DNA from: an uncultured Caryophanales bacterium
GTDB taxonomy: Bacteria > Bacillota_I > Bacilli_A > RFN20 > CAG-288
Assembly (NCBI GenBank): GCA_937896065.1
Contig: CALBLI010000039.1
Span: forward strand, 1-22,289
DNA: 22,289 nt
Direction: 5' to 3'
In this document: piece by piece, positions 8,785 to 14,928 of the stretch
Layout of the letters: each line of letters starts with the position of its first letter
How positions within the stretch are numbered: the stretch's first letter is position 1
The notes under the pieces: generated by a model
The model's database searches: none
The model's input: only the letters and a program-made list of their open reading frames with translations
Told to the model about the DNA's origin: nothing
Program-made: the position numbers and the translations under genes

Positions 8785-10447
8785 AGCTTGTTAAATCTCC
8801 TCTAAGTTTGAGCTTGATTGAAGAAGCATCAACTTTTAAACCTACTATATCACCAGGGTTGAAAGTATATGGAGTTGAAACAAAGTAATCTTCTTCATCT
8901 TCACTTCTTACTAAAACAACGTAGTGATCACCTTTATAAACGGAAGTGATAATTTCACCAGTTACATTTGCACCATCTGTATCATCAGAGATTAAAAAAG
9001 CAGTTGTTGGGATAGTAGCTGTTACATCAGCATCAGTGAAATCATATTCTTTATCTTTAGTGACAACATAGCCTGATTCATCGACTCGTGATTGGGAAAC
9101 AAGTTTGCTAACATCCACTTCAAATAAGTTGTCACCAATAATTAGATTATTATTTTTATCGATATAGGCATCTGTATAAACATTGAGATTATTATCTCTT
9201 TTCATCAAGTGAATATCGCTAGGTCTTATTTGAATATAAATAGGCTTATCAGTTTCATATGACTTGATGGTCTGAGCTAAGACTTCATTATGACCAATCA
9301 TAATGACATAGAGATAATTGACACCTTTAAATACTTTAGAAACAATCTTCCCTTCAATGTAGCCTTCCTTCGGTTCAGTTTGGAAATGAATATCTTCAGG
9401 TCTAATTACAGCATCAACTTGACTGTTGATTTCGAAATCATCAACACAATCCATAACTTTACCTAAGAATTTAACTTTTCTTTCACCAACCATAGTTCCA
9501 TTATAGATATTTGATGAGCCAATAAAATCAGCAACAAAAGCATTTTGTGGCTCATTATAAATATCTTCTGGTGTACCAATTTGTTGAATCACACCATCGT
9601 TCATGATGATGATGGTATCAGACATTGTTAAAGCTTCTTCTTGATCATGAGTAACATAAATAAATGTTATTCCTAATTTTTTATGCATGTCTTTAAGCTC
9701 AAGTTGCATGTCTTTTCTCATTTTTAAATCAAGAGCCCCTAGTGGCTCATCTAAAAGGAGAATTTGTGGCTCACAAATAATTGCCCTTGCAATCGCTACT
9801 CTTTGTTGCTGACCGCCTGATAAAGTTGAAATATCTCTATCTTCAAGTTCATCTAAATCAACAATTGATAAAGCTTTAACAACTTTGTCATCAATTTCTT
9901 GTTCGGTAAGATGCCTATATTTATAAAAAGGGACGGGATTATTAAAAGCATAATCGAGTTTTTCATCAAGAAGTTTTAAGCGTTCTTCCTTTTCCTTGTC
10001 AGTGATTATTTTGTCTTTTTTTATTCTTTTTTTCTGCTTTAATAATTGTTTTATTCTCTTTTTATCAATTTTAGTTACTTGATTACCGCTTTCATCTAAT
10101 ACAGCAACAGGCAAAGTTTTATTTTTAAGACCAAAAGCAACATTGTCATAAACATCAAGATTTGGGAAAAGGGCATAATGCTGAAAGACGGTATTGATCG
10201 GTCTTTTATATGGTGGAAATGATGTTAAATCATGACCATTTAATAGAATATCACCAGAATCAGGAGTTTCAAATCCTGCAATCATTCTTAAAGTGGTTGA
10301 TTTACCACATCCTGATGGTCCAAGAAGGGTGACAAACTCACCTTTTTTAATTTTCAAATTCAACTTGTCAATGACTGTTTCACCATCAAATATTTTGGTC
10401 ACATTTTTAAGTTCAATAATGTAATCATCATTACTAGTTAATTGCAT
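8774..10447 (-). CDS. potA: Polyamine ABC transporter ATPase PotA, long Mollicutes-type
   Basis: The 557-residue protein is the ATP-hydrolysing subunit of the importer. It has Walker A GPSGCGKST (43-51), Q-loop Q89, signature LSGGQ (209-213), Walker B ILLLDE (229-234), D-loop ALD and the H-loop VTHDQEEAL. Typical PotA has about 370 residues. The extra length lies in a Lys-rich, probably helical insertion of about 70 residues (108-180) between Q-loop and signature, and in a long C-terminal half with two TOBE-like parts, around the VIRPEDIHF and IRPSDIHL strands and then a third strand-rich segment ending SSIKLKLRG. The reading frame is open to an ATG at 10495, but the start at 10447 is preferred: AGGAGGG lies 6 bases upstream of it, and the promoter -10 lies inside the longer version. 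Confidence 0.93.
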   Translation of the reverse strand: MQLTSNDDYIIELKNVTKIFDGETVIDKLNLKIKKGEFVTLLGPSGCGKSTTLRMIAGFETPDSGDILLNGHDLTSFPPYKRPINTVFQHYALFPNLDVYDNVAFGLKNKTLPVAVLDESGNQVTKIDKKRIKQLLKQKKRIKKDKIITDKEKEERLKLLDEKLDYAFNNPVPFYKYRHLTEQEIDDKVVKALSIVDLDELEDRDISTLSGGQQQRVAIARAIICEPQILLLDEPLGALDLKMRKDMQLELKDMHKKLGITFIYVTHDQEEALTMSDTIIIMNDGVIQQIGTPEDIYNEPQNAFVADFIGSSNIYNGTMVGERKVKFLGKVMDCVDDFEINSQVDAVIRPEDIHFQTEPKEGYIEGKIVSKVFKGVNYLYVIMIGHNEVLAQTIKSYETDKPIYIQIRPSDIHLMKRDNNLNVYTDAYIDKNNNLIIGDNLFEVDVSKLVSQSRVDESGYVVTKDKEYDFTDADVTATIPTTAFLISDDTDGANVTGEIITSVYKGDHYVVLVRSEDEEDYFVSTPYTFNPGDIVGLKVDASSIKLKLRGDLTSYER

Positions 10448-10453
10448 AGATTG

Positions 10454-10460
10454 CCCTCCT
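10454..10460 (-). promoter_or_regulatory. Ribosome binding site fixing the potA start
   Basis: AGGAGGG on the minus strand, 6 bases before the ATG at 10447. It selects this start over the in-frame ATG 48 bases upstream, which has no such site. Confidence 0.85.
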
Positions 10461-10474
10461 AAAAAAACATGAAA

Positions 10475-10502
10475 AATATAACATTTTTTTATCAAAAAAC
10501 AA
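10475..10502 (-). promoter_or_regulatory. Promoter of the potABCD operon (extended -10)
   Basis: On the minus strand the -35 is TTGTTT (10502-10497), followed by a 16-nt spacer and the extended -10 TGTTATATT (hexamer 10480-10475). Transcription would begin at about 10468, giving a 5' leader near 21 nt that holds only the ribosome binding site. There is no room for a riboswitch; control, if any, would be by a DNA-binding protein. Confidence 0.6.
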
Positions 10503-10852
10503 GTAATTTTTTTTACATTTTTTTAAGCATGAAAAAATAATATAAAAAAAATAAAAAAAATAACCTTAAACCTTTATATAAATATAATAAGTTGTAAATA
10601 AAAAATACAGTATTATTTATGAGTAATATTTAAATATATAAATATGAATTATATATAAAAAATATTACAGATTTGAATGTTGAAATATAATATCAAAAAA
10701 ATGATAAAAAAATTAAATGAAATTGTTTCATTTTTTACTTGTATTTTTTATTAAAAAAATATCGACTAATTTTGTTGATTTCTATAATCAAGAATAATAT
10801 AGTTTTCACTATATATGTAAAATCATTTTAAGCAAGAATTTTTTGAAAAATA
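10503..10852. other. AT-only intergenic region between the ATPase gene and potA
   Basis: These 350 bases hold no credible reading frame or structured RNA. The sequence is almost entirely A and T with long A or T runs. The only structure that stands out is the hairpin at 10706-10733 listed separately. The element CATGAAAAA occurs in the pot promoter region (10468) and again at 10528, exactly 60 bp apart, which may be chance in sequence this biased. Confidence 0.6.
10706..10733 (-). terminator. Possible terminator after the first AAA_14 ATPase gene
   Basis: On the minus strand AAATGAAA, loop CAA, TTTCATTT is followed after two A by seven T. The 8-bp stem has only one G-C pair, so it is thermodynamically weak. 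It lies about 120 bp beyond the stop codon of the gene at 10853-12220 and is the only terminator-like hairpin there. Confidence 0.35.
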
Positions 10853-12220
10853 TTATTCCATTTTATTTTTTAAATCATTTAAATAAAAGGCAAAGTAATA
10901 ATAAGGAATCGTTAAAATTTGATTATTTTTATCATACCCATACTTGTTGGTTGACACTTTAATGATAATATCTTTTTTATTGTGCATTCTAAATTCTTCA
11001 ATTGAATTTAAGCGGCCACCTTTTTTCTTAGCATCGATTGGTATTATTCTTCCGTTTAAATCAAGAATGAATTCAAACTCGCTATCTCTTTTCCCTTTCC
11101 AATAGAATAAATTAAAATTTCTAGCTGATAATTCAATTGATATATAGTTTTCATAATAAATCCCAGCTAAGCTATTTTTATTATCAATAATAAAACTTTT
11201 AGCATTTAAACCTCTTTGATAAGTAAATAAACCCATATCAGATAAGTATAGTCTATATAGAGAATCTTCATTTCTAATAAGTGGAGAAGTGATGTGTTCT
11301 TTAAGAAGTAATGATTTATTTACAATATTAGCAGTGACTAACCATTCTATTGGAGTATATAAATCTCTACTTTTTAAATTCTTATCTATGAACGTGCATT
11401 TGAAATTTTTATTTTCTTTATTTAACTGGGCATAGATATTTTTAAATATTAGTCTGCTTCTTAATATTGATTCGCTACTGGCTTGATATAAATCCATATC
11501 ATTTAAATAATCTGAATAGAGTTCGGTTAATTTTTTTAATGATTTTTGATAAGCTATTGCCTTATGATCATTATATTTGATGAATTCATTAACAACTTCA
11601 GGCATCCCACCTATAAAAAGATAGTCATTAAATATATCGAGTAAATCATTATGCGTTTCATCATCAAAAACTTCTTTTTCAAGATATGATTTTTTTAATA
11701 AAGCATACGTATTTCTTTTATAATTATATAAAAATTCATCAAATGTTAGCGGATAGATTACTAATTGATTTATTTTTCCAACAGGGAATAAGAAACTTTT
11801 ATCAGCAAAGCCGCCTCGTTTATGAACATATCTATTTAGTTTTATTCTAACAAGTGAGCCTGTAACAATTAAGGGGATGTCTCTTCTGCGTTCACAAAAG
11901 TGTTTCATCATTTTAATGATTGGTAAACATTCTTGTACTTCGTCAATTATAAGCAAATGTCGATTATCTAAGATGAAATTATAGTGAATTTGTATAAAAT
12001 CAATAATTTTATCAAGGCTATTATGTTCAAAAACATAATTTACAAAATCTGGATCATCTGAGCAATCGATTCTTAAATAAGATTTTTTATAATATGTTTT
12101 AGCAAAGATTTCTTCTAACAAATATGTTTTACCAACTTGTCTTGCACCTAGCACAAGAAGAGGTTTTCTATCAATATCAGCATTCCATTCTATCAATTTT
12201 TTTAAATAAATTCGTTCCAT
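10853..12220 (-). CDS. AAA_14 / DUF4143 ATPase (copy A)
   Basis: A 455-residue two-part protein of the family usually annotated as ATPase AAA with DUF4143. The N-terminal P-loop domain has Walker A GARQVGKT (25-32), Walker B LLIIDE ending D93-E94, and the sensor-like VTGS (119-122). The family-typical segment PLTFDEFLY and the GGMPEVV motif follow in the middle. The C-terminal part (about 340-455) reads like a PD-(D/E)xK fold: SEFEFIL, then IIPIDAKKKGG, then the closing TIPYYYFAF strand. The molecular role of the family is not established; a nuclease-like or DNA-associated activity is inferred. The ATG at 12220 follows GGAGAT, which lies at the edge of a direct repeat. A paralog in the opposite orientation is at 14929-16278. 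The gene stands alone and points away from the housekeeping genes beside it. Confidence 0.85.
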   Translation of the reverse strand: MERIYLKKLIEWNADIDRKPLLVLGARQVGKTYLLEEIFAKTYYKKSYLRIDCSDDPDFVNYVFEHNSLDKIIDFIQIHYNFILDNRHLLIIDEVQECLPIIKMMKHFCERRRDIPLIVTGSLVRIKLNRYVHKRGGFADKSFLFPVGKINQLVIYPLTFDEFLYNYKRNTYALLKKSYLEKEVFDDETHNDLLDIFNDYLFIGGMPEVVNEFIKYNDHKAIAYQKSLKKLTELYSDYLNDMDLYQASSESILRSRLIFKNIYAQLNKENKNFKCTFIDKNLKSRDLYTPIEWLVTANIVNKSLLLKEHITSPLIRNEDSLYRLYLSDMGLFTYQRGLNAKSFIIDNKNSLAGIYYENYISIELSARNFNLFYWKGKRDSEFEFILDLNGRIIPIDAKKKGGRLNSIEEFRMHNKKDIIIKVSTNKYGYDKNNQILTIPYYYFAFYLNDLKNKME

Positions 12221-12226
12221 ATCATC

Positions 12227-12283
12227 TCCATAAATTGTACATTTTTACAAGTTTAACACATCCATAAATTGTACATTTTTACA
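12227..12283. repeat. Two-copy direct repeat, 34-bp period, upstream of ATPase copy A
   Basis: Two identical 23-bp units at 12227-12249 and 12261-12283 are separated by 11 bp. Each contains TTGTACATTTTTACA, and the first copy forms an inverted pair TTGTA...TACAA with a 6-bp centre. The array ends 6 bp before the ATG and contributes the GGA of its ribosome binding site. A 34-bp period is close to three helical turns, so two protein dimers could bind on one face. An operator is the leading reading; the end of a lost insertion sequence is an alternative. Confidence 0.85.
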
Positions 12284-12324
12284 TTGTTAGCTATGAAAAT
12301 TTATTAATTCAATAATGTTATTAG

Positions 12325-12333
12325 TGATATAAT
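12325..12333 (+). promoter_or_regulatory. Extended -10 promoter giving a leaderless HAD mRNA
   Basis: TGATATAAT is a perfect extended -10 box. It ends exactly 6 bases before the ATG at 12340, so position +1 falls on the A of the start codon. The six bases between are all T and there is no ribosome binding site. No good -35 is visible, as is common for extended -10 promoters. Confidence 0.7.
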
Positions 12334-12339
12334 TTTTTT

Positions 12340-13011
12340 ATGCGGAAGATTGATAGTTTTATTTTTGATTTAGATGGTACTTTGCTTGATACATTAGACG
12401 ATATTAAAGAAGCAGTCAATTTTGCTTTAAAAAAATATCATTTAAAAGAAAGAACTAAAGAAGAAGTTTTATCATATATAGGACACGGTTCTAGATATCT
12501 GATTGAAAAAGCAATCGGTGAGTCTAATTTAAATTCATTCGATGAAATATTCGATTGTTATTATGAATATTATACTAATAATTATAATGTTTATACAAAA
12601 CCTTATCCTAATGTGATTGATAGTTTAAATTATGCAAAAAATAAGGGAATTAAATTATTTATTTATACCAATAAACCTTATGAAATGACAATGTCACTTG
12701 TTGGTAAACATTTTAATGATTTGTTTGACTTAGTTGTTGCTATTAGAAAAGATGATAAGAAAGTTAAACCTAACCCAACTCTCTTTTTAAATGAGAGTAA
12801 AGATTTTAATATTGATTTTAAAAACAGTTTCTATTTTGGTGATTCAGAAGTTGATATTCAAACAAGTAAAAATTTAAATATTGAAAATATGGTATCTGTG
12901 ACATATGGGTATAAGAGCAAAGAATTTTTACTAAATTATCCACTTAAGCCAAAATTTATGATAGATGATGCCAAAAAAATTGTTAATATTATTGAAAATC
13001 AAACTATATAA
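12340..13011 (+). CDS. HAD-family phosphatase, phosphoglycolate phosphatase-like
   Basis: A 223-residue cytoplasmic hydrolase of the haloacid dehalogenase superfamily. Motif I is FDLDGT with nucleophile D10 and acid D12, and an alpha-helical cap covers about 17-85. Motif II is IYTNKP, the motif III Lys lies in KVKPNP, and motif IV is YFGDSEVD. Layout and length match Gph/PpaX-type enzymes that remove phosphate from phosphoglycolate, pyrophosphate or small sugar phosphates; the exact substrate cannot be read. The start is fixed because motif I begins at residue 9 and no other start codon lies between it and the promoter. The guanylate kinase gene follows 30 bp later, so the two probably share a transcript. 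The mRNA appears leaderless. Confidence 0.85.
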   Translation: MRKIDSFIFDLDGTLLDTLDDIKEAVNFALKKYHLKERTKEEVLSYIGHGSRYLIEKAIGESNLNSFDEIFDCYYEYYTNNYNVYTKPYPNVIDSLNYAKNKGIKLFIYTNKPYEMTMSLVGKHFNDLFDLVVAIRKDDKKVKPNPTLFLNESKDFNIDFKNSFYFGDSEVDIQTSKNLNIENMVSVTYGYKSKEFLLNYPLKPKFMIDDAKKIVNIIENQTI

Positions 13012-13041
13012 ATATTAAAATAAGAAAAGGAGAAATGCATT

Positions 13042-13590
13042 ATGATTATATTAACAGGACCATCTGCTTCAGGAAAAACAGCTACGTGTTTATATCTTGA
13101 AAAACATTATGGAATAAAAAAAGTGGTTACTCATACAACAAGAGCAATTAGAGTAAATGAAGTTGACGGAGTTGATTATCATTTTGTCTCCAAAGAAGAA
13201 TTTGAAAAGATGGTCAATAATAATGAATTCATCGAGCATGTAACATATAATGGAAATTATTATGGTACATCTAAAGCAGAAGTTAAAGATGACAAATGCT
13301 GCACTTTAGATTTTAATGGTGCATTAACCTATTATAATCTTCATGATCCTAAAATTGTAATCTTCTATTTATATTGTGATGTAGATACAAGAAGTCAAAG
13401 AATGAAAGATAGAGGAGATAGTTTAAATAAAGTAGAAGAAAGAATAGTTGGTGATGTTAAATCATTTAAAGTTGATGAGAAGATAGAAAAGATCTTTGAT
13501 TATAGAATTGATACTTCTAAATATCCTTTAGAAGAAGTTGCTAAAATCATCTATGATAAATATTTTGAAATATTAAAAAAAAGAAAATAA
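13042..13590 (+). CDS. gmk: Guanylate kinase family protein
   Basis: At 182 residues this matches the guanylate kinase family, which transfers phosphate from ATP to GMP to make GDP. The P-loop is GPSASGKT (6-13). The GMP-binding region reads THTTRAIRVNEVDGVDYHFVS (the family's TTR-x-x-R...E-x-DG-x-DY-x-F), followed by the lid-type helix and the segment RSQRMKDRG that supplies ATP-site arginines. The protein is slightly shorter than the usual 190-205 residues, with a lean C-terminus. The variant AIR in place of PPR after TTR is a small deviation, so a sister nucleotide kinase cannot be excluded. AAAAGGAG precedes the ATG by 8 bases. It is cotranscribed with the HAD gene; no strong terminator separates it from the rpsF promoter region. 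Confidence 0.85.
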   Translation: MIILTGPSASGKTATCLYLEKHYGIKKVVTHTTRAIRVNEVDGVDYHFVSKEEFEKMVNNNEFIEHVTYNGNYYGTSKAEVKDDKCCTLDFNGALTYYNLHDPKIVIFYLYCDVDTRSQRMKDRGDSLNKVEERIVGDVKSFKVDEKIEKIFDYRIDTSKYPLEEVAKIIYDKYFEILKKRK

Positions 13591-13622
13591 GTTTGAATTT
13601 TGAGACAAAAAAATAATAATTA

Positions 13623-13653
13623 TTAAAAAAAACGTAATAAAGGACTATATTAT
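13623..13653 (+). promoter_or_regulatory. Probable promoter of rpsF-ssb-rpsR
   Basis: A -10 region TATATTAT (13646-13653) lies 17 nt after a poor -35 (TTAAAA, 13623-13628). It is the only good -10 between gmk and the S6 leader and would give a 5' leader of about 130 nt containing the two hairpins listed below. Confidence 0.4.
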
Positions 13654-13665
13654 AAGTGGGAGTAG

Positions 13666-13686
13666 TAAAAAGTTCTTTACTTTTTA
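13666..13686 (+). promoter_or_regulatory. Upper leader hairpin of the rpsF operon
   Basis: An 8-bp perfect stem pairs TAAAAAGT (13666-13673) with ACTTTTTA (13679-13686) around TCTTT. The T run sits in the arm, not after it, so it is a poor terminator. A second small hairpin, GACTC-TTTTT-GAGTC, follows at 13711-13725. They may be structural parts of the leader; no role is proven. Confidence 0.4.
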
Positions 13687-13729
13687 GGCTAGCTCATATA
13701 TATTAAATAAGACTCTTTTTGAGTCATAT

Positions 13730-13768
13730 ACTTTCTTGCTGTTTCCTGATGTAGAGACAGCCGAAAGA
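13730..13768 (+). promoter_or_regulatory. S6:S18-binding leader (autoregulatory RNA of rpsF operon)
   Basis: The RNA folds as an outer stem ACTTTC/GAAAGAGT, an internal loop with TTG facing CCG (13761-13763), and an inner stem CTGTTTC (13739-13745) with GAGACAG (13754-13760) closed by an 8-nt loop. The conserved CCG in the bulge on the 3' side, followed by AAAG, is the hallmark of the widespread leader bound by the S6-S18 ribosomal protein complex, which mimics their 16S rRNA site and feeds back on translation. It ends 8-10 bases before the GGGAGG ribosome binding site of rpsF, so binding could block initiation. Confidence 0.85.
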
Positions 13769-13790
13769 GTCCATAGGGAGGTATAGAGAC

Positions 13791-14087
13791 ATGAAAAATT
13801 ATGAAATCATGTGTATTCTCATGCCAAATCTTGAGCAAAGCGAACTTGAAAAAGAAATCGCCAGCTTATCCAAGATTTTAACAGACAATGGTGCTAAATT
13901 AACTGGTACCAATACTGAAGCTTGGGGTATGAGAGACTTAGCCTACGAAATCAAGAAACAAACAAAAGGTTATTACGTCGTCTTCACCTTAACTAGTGAA
14001 GCTAAAGCAATCGACGAATTCAACCGCATCACAAAGCTTGATTCAAAGGTCTTAAGATCACTTGTTACTGTTGCTCCTAAACAATAA
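13791..14087 (+). CDS. rpsF: 30S ribosomal protein S6
   Basis: The 98-residue protein has the S6 layout: an opening NYEIMCILMPNL strand, a helix, the segment GAKLTGTNTEAWGMRDLAYEIKKQTKGYY containing the family pattern W-G-x-R-x-L-A-Y-x-I, and a final strand ending LRSLVTVAP. S6 binds the central domain of 16S rRNA as a dimer with S18, which is encoded two genes downstream. GGGAGG lies 9 bases before the ATG. Codon use is noticeably richer in C-ending codons than in the neighbours (atc, aac, ttc, gtc), as expected for a highly expressed gene. The ssb gene follows 14 bp later. Confidence 0.97.
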   Translation: MKNYEIMCILMPNLEQSELEKEIASLSKILTDNGAKLTGTNTEAWGMRDLAYEIKKQTKGYYVVFTLTSEAKAIDEFNRITKLDSKVLRSLVTVAPKQ

Positions 14088-14101
14088 AGAGGAGAAAAAT
14101 T

Positions 14102-14521
14102 ATGGCAAGTTTAAATCGTGTTATTTTGGTTGGAAGAATTGTAAGAGATCCTGAACTAAAAAAGACAACTTCAGGGGTATCAGTCACTTCATTTACTATT
14201 GCAGTTGACAATATCGTTAGAAGTGGAGCTGAAAAAACCACAAGCTTTATTCCTTGCACTTGCTGGAATAAGACTGCTGAACATGTTGCAAAATATTGTT
14301 CTAAAGGTAGTCTTGTTGGAATCGATGGCCGACTTACACAACGTTCTTATGAAGATAAAAATAATAATAAGAGATCAGTTGTTGAAGTGGTTGCTGATTC
14401 TGTTCAATTCTTAGAAAGAAAGTCAGATGATAGTCAAACAAATAATTTTGATTCAACACCTGATAATTCATCTTCAATTCAAGAAGGTATTGATTCAACC
14501 GATGACGATTTGCCATTTTAA
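14102..14521 (+). CDS. ssb: Single-stranded DNA-binding protein
   Basis: A 139-residue SSB. The OB fold covers about 1-105, starting ASLNRVILVGRIVRDPELK and including the FTIAVDN and FIPCTCWNKTAEHVAKY segments and a GRLTQRSYED loop. A Ser/Asp/Asn-rich linker follows and the protein ends in the acidic tip DDDLPF, the docking site for replication and repair partners. It coats single-stranded DNA as a tetramer during replication, repair and recombination. Its place between rpsF and rpsR is the classic Firmicutes arrangement. AGAGGAG precedes the ATG. Confidence 0.97.
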   Translation: MASLNRVILVGRIVRDPELKKTTSGVSVTSFTIAVDNIVRSGAEKTTSFIPCTCWNKTAEHVAKYCSKGSLVGIDGRLTQRSYEDKNNNKRSVVEVVADSVQFLERKSDDSQTNNFDSTPDNSSSIQEGIDSTDDDLPF

Positions 14522-14551
14522 TCTTAGTGTAACTAAGGAAAGGTAAATTAA

Positions 14552-14782
14552 ATGAATATTAAAAAGAAAAATAACGTCCGTAAAAAATATTGTTATTTTA
14601 CCAAGAATCATATTAAACATATTGATTATAAAGATGTCGAATTATTAAAGAAATATATTTCTCCATCTGGTAAAATCACCAGCAGACGTATCACTGGAAC
14701 TAGCAGCAAATATCAAAGAATGTTAGCTATTGCTATCAAACGTGCAAGATATATGGCTCTTCTTCCATATGTTAATGATTAA
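14552..14782 (+). CDS. rpsR: 30S ribosomal protein S18
   Basis: The 76-residue basic protein is full length for S18. It has the typical core YKDVELLKKYISPSGKI followed by RRITGTSSKYQRMLAIAIKRARYMALLPY. One cysteine (YCYF) remains of the ancestral zinc site, so this is the zinc-free form. S18 pairs with S6 in the small subunit and probably on the operon's own leader RNA. AAGGAAAGG precedes the ATG. The operon ends with the terminator about 14 bp downstream. Confidence 0.97.
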   Translation: MNIKKKNNVRKKYCYFTKNHIKHIDYKDVELLKKYISPSGKITSRRITGTSSKYQRMLAIAIKRARYMALLPYVND

Positions 14783-14795
14783 TTAAATCAAATTC

Positions 14796-14828
14796 AAACT
14801 CTAGTATGCATCAACTAGAGTTTTTTTT
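14796..14828 (+). terminator. Intrinsic terminator of rpsF-ssb-rpsR
   Basis: A perfect 10-bp stem pairs 14796-14805 (AAACTCTAGT) with 14814-14823 across an 8-nt loop and continues into a T run to 14828. Confidence 0.9.
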
Positions 14829-14862
14829 ATTTTAAAAATATGAATAAAATTACTACTTTACA

Positions 14863-14916
14863 AAACTCGCTCGGAATTTCTTAAAATTAATGTAGAAACT
14901 CGCTCGGAATTTCTTA
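14863..14916. repeat. Two-copy direct repeat, 33-bp period, upstream of ATPase copy B
   Basis: Two identical 21-bp units at 14863-14883 and 14896-14916 are separated by 12 bp. Their core is CTCGCTCGGAATTTC, distinctly richer in G and C than the surrounding sequence and containing an inner CTCG-CTCG doublet. The array ends 12 bp before the ATG of the second AAA_14/DUF4143 gene. The sequence differs from the array before copy A, but the number of units, period and distance to the start are alike. Confidence 0.88.
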
Positions 14917-14928
14917 GAAAGGTACCAA

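Noticed and set aside
10448..10495. Longer potA beginning at an in-frame ATG 48 bases upstream
   Set aside because: The extra residues have no relation to ABC ATPases, the promoter -10 (10475-10480) lies inside the extension, and AGGAGGG is correctly placed for the ATG at 10447.
12227..14916. The two repeat arrays as CRISPR or as ends of one intact transposon carrying the genes between
   Set aside because: Each array has just two units with AT spacers, the two repeat sequences are unrelated, and the genes between are housekeeping (HAD, gmk, rpsF-ssb-rpsR) with no transposase or recombinase.
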